Shown here piece by piece: positions 11,340 through 23,000 of a stretch of DNA of 64,000 nucleotides. Numbering within the stretch: the stretch's first letter is position 1; every line of letters starts with the position of its first letter. The DNA comes from Gordionus sp. m RMFG-2023. Its lineage: Eukaryota > Nematomorpha > Gordioida > Chordodea > Parachordodidae. The DNA lies in the NCBI RefSeq assembly GCF_954871325.1, contig NC_088776.1:26956508-27020507 (forward strand), read 5' to 3'. The position numbers and the translations under genes are program-made. The notes below the pieces were generated by a model that was not told the DNA's origin, ran no database searches, and worked only from the letters and a program-made list of their open reading frames with translations.

Positions 11340-12525
11340 GCTTAGGCAGAATTTTCCTAAGGGGGGGATTAAAAAATTACTGAGGACTTCGCTCCCAGAC
11401 TAGGCGGGTTTTCGGCCCACTTTTACCCGGCCTTCGGCCGGGTTACCTTAGTTTATATATATAAATAAAATATTTTTACAAGATATGAGGTCAATTTTAA
11501 TAAAAAAAATATGCCTAATATGAAATATATTTTTTTAGTTTATATAAAATATAATAAATTACTTATATATACATTTATATAAAAGCATGGTAATAATTTA
11601 TTCCAAACAAGTTTAAGAATTTATTTATAAAAAGTAAGTAGACATATAGTTGATATTCCTCTATTATATAGAATTAGTTATAAATAACTAGGCAAAATTC
11701 CACTTTACAGACATATTTGGCAGTTAGAGAATATATTACAGTTAATATTTTTACAAATTTTACTAATCAATGCTCTTGATAATAAATATAGCAACAATTT
11801 GCATTCAATTATTTAATGCCATCTATTTAATTTAAATAAAAAATAATATTAAAAATTAATCTTCATATTATTCATCCCACAATGTTTTTCAAAGATATTT
11901 TCTGATGTCCTTATCAATATTTTATAGTTTTCTGTAAAATATATAATTCGCCATATTGGTAAAAATTACTTGATTGTCATATGATAATTGATAAAATTAG
12001 ATATACTGTAAATCTACGACATATAATATTCCACTGTGCTTTAATTTTTTTAATTTAATTTATGATGTAATTTTATCAATAGTTTTATAATTATATTTTA
12101 TTTTATTATGATAAATAAATTAAAATTACTCACTTTATAAAAAATTATATTTGATATATTATATTATTTAGTAATTTTATGGATCTTTAATTAATAATTA
12201 TAATACATTTCACTTTTGTATTTAGACTATCTTTGGCTTATATTCCATTTCTTAAAAAACATCTTTGGCTTACTTTTTTTAATATATAAATGCATTTTTC
12301 AAAAAATGTATAAATTATGATGAATAGTTTTATAAAAAAATATCAACTTTTACATTCTTTCTTTCAAATTATTGTTTAAGATATATACATACATTTTTGG
12401 GGAGAGGACTAAAGGGGATATTTTTTATTAGCTTAAAATGATATTCACAAAAGGTGATAAATTTCTGAAGGGGGGATTTCACCCCCCCCCCTCCCCCTGG
12501 CTATGCCTATGGGTGAATAAATATA
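11340..12525. repeat. Dispersed repeat, copy 2 ('ggccttcggc' plus direct repeat unit B)
   Basis: 11340-11690 matches 6130-6486, including 'cccggccttcggccggg'. 11690-12525 matches 9881-10715. It ends 'cccctggctatgcctatggg'. The start 'cagaattttcctaagg' and the end 'ccctggcta' resemble the ends of one long element of about 1.2 kb, of which 9881-10715 would be a 5'-truncated copy. No protein was seen. Confidence 0.7.
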
Positions 12526-12929
12526 TTGATTTTATTAATAGAGATGTACTTAAAGCAAGTTTATCAATCTAATTGGGTTACATTATTTAAAATAATTTTA
12601 TATTTAAGTAAAAGATTTTATGTTACAAAATTAGATTTTTATAATAAAAGAATTTTAATTTAAAATATAAAAATATAAGATTTTTTTCATTTTTAATTTG
12701 ATTAAATATTAATATATAATCAAATATTATTATTTTGCTAAAGCATGGTTTAGATAATTTCTAATTGTCAATTTAAATTACATTATCAACAAATATCCAA
12801 ATAATGGACATCGGTTATGGTCCGATATATATCATTGGGTCCGAAATACAACTTTTAATAATATTTAAAAAAGCAAATAAGCTAAAATGGCTGTCAAAAT
12901 GGTCCCTATATAAAATGTAATGAGCAAAT
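12526..12929. other. AT-rich stretch without a gene
   Basis: Nothing recognised apart from 'atcggttatggtccgatata' near 12811, a short palindrome-like motif similar to hAT subterminal repeats. Confidence 0.35.
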
Positions 12930-13630
12930 GCAATTATGAAAAAGCTTCGAAAGCAGCTGTTGAAGAAGCTGGATATCTGTCCAATGAAATTAGCAATAAA
13001 ATATTAAATGAAGAAATATTTGGGACGAAAAATGTAAAATTATTCTTTAACAATTAGATATCTTATTGTTGTAATTGCAAAGAGGTAAATGTACTTTGGC
13101 CCAGGTAAAGAACGAGATATTTAATTTGGAAAACACATAATTCAATCATGCCATGATTTTATAACTCCATCTGAAGATAAAAATTAAGATACGTTTGAAA
13201 TAAACAACCAAATACACGTGGTCACACTGCTGATTATTAATTGGATCTCCATCTAGTGAATTTGATTAAGCATGTGATATGATACATTAATCATTTACTA
13301 TATGATGATAATCAAAATATTTTAAGTGATATCATAAATTACAGAAGTAAAAGAGGCGGTATATTTAATAACCAAAACATGAAAGCAGTAACATTCATAA
13401 GAAAACAATAAGATTTTGGTCTCAAGTTGTTGGAATGGACATTACCCATAACATCAAAAGAAGTGTATAATATCTTACTAATAATTCCTAGTAAACACTT
13501 CTTTTTCGAAAAGAATTGGTCGGTTTGGGATAATATTTATACGAAGAAAATAAATCGATTGAAGATCTCAACAAGAAAATTGGAAAGAGTACATCATAAC
13601 TTAAGATTGATTAAAAATATTAAAAAATGA
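12930..13630 (+). pseudogene. hAT-superfamily transposase remnant (DUF659-like), C-terminal part
   Basis: The readable end (13427-13630) contains 'FFFEKNWSVWDNIYTKKINR' followed by 'LKISTRKLERVHHNLRLI'. This corresponds to the 'ERNWS.f..IHtK.RNRL....lv.v..NLRL' tail of DUF659/hAT-like proteins. Upstream, 'KAAVEEAGYLSNEISNKILN' (near 12950) and 'LSDIINYRSKRGGIFNN' (near 13325) are in related frames separated by stops. It is inactive, lies 350 bases upstream of ZIP13 and is unrelated to it in function. Confidence 0.6.
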
Positions 13631-13978
13631 TAATATTGAATATAAATCAGAACACTGCCACGGAGAGCGAAATAATAATTATAGAATTTAAAAAATATTA
13701 TTTAATATTACATAGATTCATTTTTTACTATTATATATAAAATATATTTTATTTGTTTTAAAAACATTTTTCAATTTGACCTTTGTGTAGCTATTATATT
13801 GAATAGATAATGTCATTAGGTAAATTATATTTAAAAAAAATTAATCAAAATAATAATAAAATTTATAAAAAAATAAGTGAAATATATTTTTACATTCATT
13901 AATTTTAATCCATCGATATTTTTAAAATGAAAGTGATGAACATACGAAACTCCAGAAGATTAAATTCTCAATAAGCTT

Positions 13979-14093
13979 ATGAACTTAAATGTATGTATTT
14001 ATGCCTTATTATCCTCCTCCCTTGTCGGCCTGGCAGGATTATTTCCTTTATTTATATTTTATTCTGGATTTCAAAAATTACAATTGAAATTAG
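13979..14093 (+). CDS. SLC39A13: ZIP13 exon 1 (helix I)
   Basis: Reads 'MNLNVCIYALLSSSLVGLAG', then 'LFPLFIFYSGFQKLQLKL'. This aligns with helix I of ZIP13 ('SLLGSLMVGLSGVFPLLVIP' in human). The first ATG in the open stretch is at 13979, and the frame is closed by a stop at 13961-13963. An acceptor 'ataag' just before 13976 would let this be an internal exon, as expected if a signal-peptide exon lies upstream. Donor 'g|gtaatt' at 14094, phase 1. Confidence 0.75.
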
Positions 14094-17000
14094 GTAATTT
14101 ATATAGTATATTTAATAAAATCTATTTTTAAAATATCATATTTTTTATTCATATCTAACTCTATTTTTAAATATAAAAATATATAATGAAATAATATCAC
14201 ATTTTTTGATAGAAGTATTATAAAAATGTAATCAATGCTTAATTTCCTCTTAATTTAATTATATTTTATATTCTTTTAGAAGAGCCACATATTATATCTC
14301 GGTTGTTGGGCTTTGCTGCTGGATGCTTGCTGGGTGACATTTTTTTCCATCTTTTTCCTGAGGCTTGGATAGATTTTTATCAAAGTAGTACTTGCTTACA
14401 TTTTTAAATTTCCATTAATTTTTTTTATACAAATAAATTAATTATTCAATTTTTAAACATATAAAATTGTCAAGAATTAATTTCTGATTAATTTATTTTT
14501 ATTTTTAGTTGATATAACATTATGTTATCAATGGCTGAGCTATAAAAATGTGTTAAAATTTGTAATATAGTCTCTTTATGTTATCATCAATTGTGTAATG
14601 TTGCTCATAATCAGGTGTGCTAGGATCCTCCATCCCATTGGAAATTTCCCACACTGTTCCTCAACATGCACAATCCTGTAATTTTAAAATGTCTCCCATA
14701 TTACAAATTTTAATATTATTCAGATAATAATTACTAGATAGGATATTTATATAATCTTTATTTTACAATTAAATTGCTGGTATTAATTGGTTTCAGAAAA
14801 ATAGGCCCGAATTTATCTTTTATATAAGAGAAGCCTACCTTTCTCGAATAGCATCAAAATATTATTTTTCTACCTCCAAAAGGATGTTTTAAGGTAGTGC
14901 ATCATAAGAAATGGATGTAAATAAAAATATAACAAATAAAATATTATAATTTCAAATTAGATGTCTATAATCAGCTGTTTAACCATTAAGTATGCCCACT
15001 CTTTGTTTTTAATTTTTTAACCCATGTATGATACTCATAGTTTTTTAAAATTTACCTACCCATTCATTTATTAAAAAAATTTTTAACCCACCCACCTGCC
15101 CAATGTTTAGAAATTATATTAATTGATGATTTGGGTCTTTATTTATTTTAATGTATTTTTAATTAAACTAATTAAATAATCAAAATTATGAAATAAAAAA
15201 AATGATTTTTCATAAATAGAAGTCTCTTCTGCTCATCTTGTCCAAAAAATATTTAATATTTACTCGTTTAAAAAATATTTAACCTGCCCAATCTTCTATA
15301 ATATTTTAGAAAACCCGCCTACCCCTGTCCAAAGAATGGGTTGTCAGGCTAATAACCTGCCCATTGCAGACCTTTAATTAGAATATCTTTAAATAATAAA
15401 ATTATATTTTTTTTATTCGATATCTCTTTTTTATTAAATTATTAGGATATTTTAGAAGTCACTAATAAGCTTCGATTGATCAGTATATCTATTTTTTCAA
15501 ATGGTAAGTGGGATAATTTAATTATTTTTTAAATCAGCAGATTAGGAAAAGTATTCTATAGAAAATTAACAAGAGAGGGATGCAGCATAATCACATATGA
15601 TCAGTTCCAATTATAATGGATGTTTTATTTAAATCATCAAAGAAGGAAGGAAATTCTAGATAAAATTAACAAATGTATTTAAATTATCAAAAAAAGAAAG
15701 GAAATTCTATATAAAATTAACAAAAGAGGGTATTGGCTCTCCAGAGTTTTTAAGGGCTTGCGCCTCCTCGCACACCCCTTTATGACACCACTATATTTCA
15801 ACGCTCAACTTGATAAGATGGTAAGATTTTCAAAAAATAAAAATTATTAAAAATATTGATTTCATGTAATATTTACTTTGACCCATTTTTACATTATTTT
15901 AGGTTGTGTGTAATTGTTACGTCATTTAATATACATAATAAAAGACATAGGTGCACATTTTTTAAATTCATGTCAAAATATACTGCAATTGCATTAGCAT
16001 ATTTATATAGTTCTTCTTTTCTATAATTTATTACTTGATATACAAGAAAATTAGAAATGATTTTCTAGGTGCGCCTACACAGGATGCTTCTTTTTTTTAC
16101 TATGTATGAATAGACCCTTACATCGGACCTATTTTTTAAGGTCCGATCCGAGAAAAATTTTAAAAATATGTCCCGACCAAATCTGAGAAAAAATTAATAA
16201 ATTTGTCCTACCGATCCAATTTTTTCTTTAAGGATCCGAGCGATCCTGCATTTTATTTTAGAAATAGGGTCGAATCTATCCTATTTATTTTATTGGACTG
16301 TTGAAGAAGTTCTATTTTTCAGCGAAATTTGAAAAATTATAATTGCTTATGGATAGTATAATAAATAATTTCCTGTTATTATTTTCATAAAAATAATTAT
16401 TAGGGATGTACCGATATTTTATATCGGATCGGGCCGATATTTCGCCCATTTTAAAATATCGGTTATCGGCAAATATTATAAAATTTTTCGATCCGATATA
16501 AAATGGCGCTCATAACAAAATTTTAAAAAAGTTATATCTAAAAACCATTTATTTTTATAAATAAAATCGAAATATATTTTTATGTTTAATTTTTTTAATA
16601 ATAATAATTAGTTAATAAACATTCTGCAATATAGTTATTTTTTTTCGCATTCTGTTTAAAAAAGTGTTCATTAATCTCTTTAGAATCTGTTCTTAGTGAT
16701 GCTAGTGATGTTAACAGTCCTCATCACCTCAGACCGATCTCTGATAAATTGGAAATTTTGGTATTTCTAAAAAGAAATCTTCGATATATTAATTTTAAAT
16801 ATTAATTTCAAATTTCATAATATATTTGCTTATTACTAATTATGTAAATAGATTAATGTTATTACTTATTATATAAATAATAGCAATTTAATTGAATATA
16901 AACTATAACTGATCATTATAATATATTTAAATGACATATGTTATGGTATAGTAAAATTATAGATGTTGTAATAATAAAAAGTATATTAAAAATTAAAACC

Positions 17001-20000
17001 GGTATCTTTATAGAATACAAAATTAGATATGATATCGTATCGGTTATCGGCCGATATCAATTTAATATCTTGAATATCGGATCGGATCGGCCTCCAAAAA
17101 GTGGTATCGGTACACCTCTAATAATTAGGAAAACAAGATAATTTTAATTTTGTCGAGATCGAGTCAGGTCAGAAATAAAATTTAAAATTAAGGTTCTAAT
17201 TCAACCGAGTCCTAGAGTCCGACCGAACTGCACAGAGCTCTAATGAATATTAGAAATATTATAATTTAAAAATATAATGATGGTATTGATATGCAATTAA
17301 TAATTAATGAACTTAATAATTTTTTTTTATATTTACGATTTATCATCTAGCGCCAGTCCCTTACCAAGATCCCCATTACCAATATGCCTTTTATTTTTTA
17401 AATACTCCCGAATTTTGGGTGTTGCTGGGTCTTTTATCGTTTTTCATTTTCGAAAAGCTTTTTGACGCACTTGGGCATTGTTTGGAAAACTATCAAAAAA
17501 TATTATCGTACCATCGTGATTCAAAAATAGAGGCACAAAAATCAAATTATCTTTTTGTAATTAATCTCAAACGATTATAAATATTTGTTAATTACGCCCT
17601 TCAATTTTAAATTTGTTATTTAAATTAATATATGATTATATATAGATTAGTCTTTAAATTTTAGCTTGAATCTTATTTATCAATATATTAGATGGGTCAT
17701 TCGATGTCAAATAATTATTTAGATCGGTAAAAAATGAGAAAGCTTTATATTTAAGCTCGCTAGCACACCTGGATCCCGAGATACAGGGGAAGAAAATAAT
17801 TCCCCGGAAAAATTTCCCGGATATTTATTCCCCTGAAAAAAATTCATACCCTTGGAAAATAATTCGCCCAAAAAATTTCCTATTTTTTTAAAACCTAAAA
17901 AATATTAAAATATTTTAAGAAAATTAATAAAATGGGGGGAAAAATCCCCTGAAAATATTTCCTTGGAAAAAAATATCCTCAAATAAAATATTTAAAAATT
18001 TATAGAAAGTCAAAATATTTAAAAATTTTGAGAAAATCAACAAAAAAAAATACCTGTAAAATACCTAAAAAAAATTTCTATAAAATCGAATTATAAAGAA
18101 TAACGGCTAATATTAAACCCAATTTTTAAAATATTATTAATTAACCTTAAATCATATAATGTGTGTTATGTTATCGCCTTAACCCAGCCCAGTTTTGATG
18201 AAAATTAAGGAAAATAATTTTTATAAAAACTAATACAAATCTATATTATACACATAACCTATTTACTCTAATAGTTAACTAGTTTTTCAGATATTAATCA
18301 AAATATTATTATGAACTAAGATTTAATGGCAATGGCCACTGGATTTTTTTATTCCGGCCTGGATTTATAAAATCATACCACTTTTTGACCCGAACCGGCA
18401 TTACCTTAATAATTCAAAATCAAAAGTTTTTTATATACAAATCCCCTCGAAGATTTGAGGTTTCATAATTATACGAAAATTAAATTAATCTTGGTTCACT
18501 TTTACACATTTTCCCCATCGACCGACATATTTAGATTACCCATTTTTTAAAAAAATAATGTTTTATATTATTTCATGAATAAAAACTGAAACGCTCAATT
18601 TTTTTTTATACTTAATTGCTCAAATTAAATAATATAAATTTAAGGATTTATACTGAATTTCAGATATTTTTCTTAAAATCAAAGACGATTTTCAAAGTAT
18701 TTGATTTTCTCAACTTTCTTATTGAATTTCTCAGAAGTAAAGTCGCTCAGAAATTTTTGCTATGAAAGTATTTTACTTTCAAATAAAAGCTAATTAAATG
18801 AATTGTTAATTGTTGAATTTTATTATTTTATGCTCTCGGGTCTAGGTCATTGATGAGGGAGGAGGGTGTACAATTTTTTTATACAAGTTATAAGAAAGTT
18901 AATTGTTTGGGTACATAGAACCAGAATTGCCTTTTTTAAAAATATTATTTCAAGTTTTGAAGTCTGAATATTTTAAGGAAGGGGGGGGGAGGTTTGAAAA
19001 TTTTCTTAAATAATATCTCAACATATGGATCAAATAGAAGTAATAACAAAATCAATTGATCATATTGATACTCATCTCTTCAGAGTGGGTATGGTAGGGT
19101 TAGGGGAATAAAAATATTTAGTATAATATATCGACATAATAAGAAGATCGATTACACTGATGCTAATTACTTTACGTCTTCAGGGAGAGGGTGTTGGGAT
19201 TAATTAAAAAGTTTCTAACATAATATTTCAAAAAGGGTTAATTGATTATATGAACAATTAAACTCGGTTATTCTTGGTGGGATGGAGAAGCTTAAATATT
19301 CTAACATAATATTTTGGTTTTAGTATCTTATAAAAGCGAATGTAAAGATCTAGTGATAACTTTGCAATTTATACTCATCACTATGTCTTTATGATTCTTA
19401 CTTTCTAACATTTTAAACATGGGTATTGTGCGAAAGATTTATTGATGAATGTTAAATATGACTCAGGTTTCAGGGTGAATTGATTTAGGCCAGTGGGCTT
19501 TATAATATATTGACGTGGTCCTCAAATGAAAGCGAACAAAATTTTTAGTCATTGTTATAAACCGATTTTCTGGATACCTAGATTTAGATGTTGCGAGGCA
19601 AATGATAAATTGCTCGATTTTAGAGATCTGGAATCGTTTCAAATGATAATAAATTAAATAATTGAAATGAAATTATATCATACTTGTTTAAATAACATAT
19701 TTATAGTCTATATATTTTTGATAACATGTGAAAAAAAATAAATATTGAAATAATTTTTAAAGCCCGTTTTTTCCTATTTTCCGTTTTTTCTCCAAATTTT
19801 CCCGGAAATTTTTCTCACTTATAGTTTCCCGGGAAATTTAATTAGTCATATAGGATATTTATCAGAGACTTGCAGATGTATCATTGAACTGCAAGGCCCG
19901 GCCCGGATTTTTTTCCAAAAATTTTTTTCGGTCCGGTCCGACTAAGGTTTTATATTTTCAGGTCCGGTCCGGATTTTTTTAAAATATAATTTTTTAATTT

Positions 20001-23000
20001 TAAAATATATTTAAGAAAAAATTTCAGGCCCGACCCGGGCATTTAAAAAATTTCAGACCCGACCCGGGTATATTTAAAAAAAATTAAATACATAGCTAGA
20101 TGTAGGCAGTAAAATAATCAATTAATATATAGGGTTTAGATAATCAAAATCTATATTAAATAACCAAGTTGCACTATTAATGACCACTATCACAATAGTG
20201 AAGAATTATTTAAAATTCTAAATGTAAAACAAACTAATTTAAAAAATCTACACAGATTTTAAAAATGTTTTTTATTTCTTTATAATAAAAAATAATCAAT
20301 TAGTTTGTAAAATTAAGAAATAACATTAAATATCACAAGTAATATCTATATCGTCGACATTGGTATTAGAATTTAATTATATAATTTAGAAATTTAAATC
20401 TAATGAACATTTTAAAAGATTACATTTGCCTTTATATTTATTTAATTTTTTTATACAATAATACAAAATTTGGCAAGATTTTAAAAAAAATTTACGAATG
20501 AAAAATATGCCCTTAAGAGTCTTAAATTGGACTAATTAACCGGTTGAGAAATAGCAATAGCTTAATTTTATTTAAAAAATTAAATTTCACTTGGTATTTT
20601 TATTTGAATCAGAAAATTCTACAATAAAATTATTTTAGCCAACAACATCAGCTTCTTTCGACATCAATATTGATAGTTAAATTTTTTTAAAAATAATATT
20701 ATATATCATTGGCTCTTTAATTGAAATTCAAATTACAACATATATTATTATTTAATTTTTCAACAATTTCCTGACTTGTTCACTTGAGAATTTGTGCTTT
20801 ACCTGCAAGATAATATTAAACTGAAATTTTAAAAAACAATATTTTACAATCAGACCATAAATCTTTAATTAAAATTTGAATTATTTTTATTTGGTTATAA
20901 ATCGCGATGTATATCAAAAAATCGATTTTTGCCAACCCTAATATATTTTAAATTTAAATAAATTTTTTTACTGTGTAAACATATTATATCATAATGATTT
21001 TAATTATGAATCTATGATTTTATAAAATAAAATATATATTGAAATTCGATCATTCAATTCAATAAGTAAGGCTTTTTTATTAGCCCTTCCTTTCTTATTT
21101 CTTATAGGTATTTGTTTAGCTGTTGGGGGTGATTTGTAATATTTTAATCTATTGGCTAGTCCCATCCATGGAAACCGGAAGGGGCCAATATTTTTTTGAA
21201 TAAGAAGAAATATTTCTGAGCAATTAATTGACTGTTAAAACGAAGTTTGAAAACCATTGTAGAAGAAGTTGAGAATACAAGAAATATAAGAACGGTGGGT
21301 AAGCAGAAAGAAACTTTAATAAGTAAGGGTTTAAAAGACCCTGTACCTGGAAAATATAAAGTTGTTAAATTAATAATAAACAATCATGTATTAAAGTATG
21401 AATAAATAATTTTACTATCACTTTATTACATGATCCCTAATTATAAAATACTAAGACATAAAAATTAATATAATTAAGAAATTTAAAATAATTAAAAAAT
21501 TAAAAGTTGAAAGTTAAAAAATTGTGAAAAAACATAAAAGAAAAAATTAATTATCGTAATCTCCAAATAAAACATTTTCTTACAAAAAATTAAAATTTGC
21601 ATTGTCTGTAATATTTTTTCTTCTAACTTTTCACATATAATATCATCTTTAACATATTATTTGCATAATCAAAAAAATTAGGGCTGTGCCGATCCACAAA
21701 TTTTTCACCGATCCGATCCGATTTTCCCCGATATTACTAAACCGATCCGATTCCGATATATTTATTAATTTTTATTTACCAGTGTCTTTGTATCAATGTC
21801 ATAAATATATCAATATTTTCTACTTTAAAAAAACCAACTAACTTTCACGAATGAGTGTATTTTTTATTTTTCATAAACTCTTATTTAAAATATTTACAAT
21901 GTTTATGGATGAATGTAGTGTTGTTAAACAGCTACATTTAACCGATTTTTAAAAAGAGCCAAATCAAAATTTTATCCAAAATATTATTACCTATACCTCG
22001 AAATTTCGCCTTTTTGATATCTGTTGGAAAAATTAATAAGCATGGGTAATTTACTCTCAAAATTTTGAGTTAATCGTTTTAAACTAAATCAAGCCTTTTA
22101 GCAAAGATAACTTAAAGTGACTCTTTAGATATTTAAAATCCTATTCTCTCTGCAGAAAATACAACAAAAATATAAAAACGTTTATATTCTTCTAATTTTC
22201 ATAATATTTAAATTGATTATATTAGTGTTGCGTAATCGGCTAAAAACTACGCCTAAACCTAATAAGGCTAAGCCTAAAAATCGGCTAAGCTTAATTAGGC
22301 TAAGCCTATTAGGCTAAGCCTATTAGGCTAAGCATAAAAATCGGCTAAGCCTAATTTGGTAAGCCTAAAAATCGGCTAAGCCTAATTAGGTTAAGCCTAA
22401 AAATCGGTTAAGCCTATATAAATCTGCTAAAATTAAATTAGTCAAAATTCTGCATCGATGCTTAGTATTAATTATTATTTATTTATTTTAGTAAAATAAT
22501 TTATTTTATTTATATTTAATGTAAATATTTTATTATTATCAACAAATAAACATGATATGATTTAATATTTTTTATTTATATTATTATATTTTGAAATGAA
22601 AATAAATTTATTTATTTGATGTTATTTTAATAAAAAAAATAATATGCTGCTATATTGTAAAATTGTAATATTCTTTTTAATATAATTTATTAGTGATTTT
22701 CACAATCTTCTTTATAAATACATCTTTTATTGAGGAATTATATTGTAAATTTTATTAGATAAATAAACAATCTTTTAGGTGAAATATTTTATAATTTTTT
22801 TATAATTTTTTTAAAATTATCTATTTTTTATTAAATGAGGTGGATTTTATGAAACTTTTTGATGATTTTATATGATCTTTTTAAGGATAATATTTTAATG
22901 TGACAATTGTCATAATCGTTATTTTATTGAAGAAAATAGGTTAAAATAAGTATTAATAACATGTGTAAATATAAATTTAGTGAAGATGTACCAAAGAAAA

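Noticed and set aside
17351-17580. Termination of ZIP13 after exon 3
   Set aside because: The stop lies past a good donor (17557), and exons 4-9 continue the protein in phase with all later conserved motifs.
21156-21383. 75-codon frame on the - strand
   Set aside because: No recognisable motif, and it lies within repeat debris.
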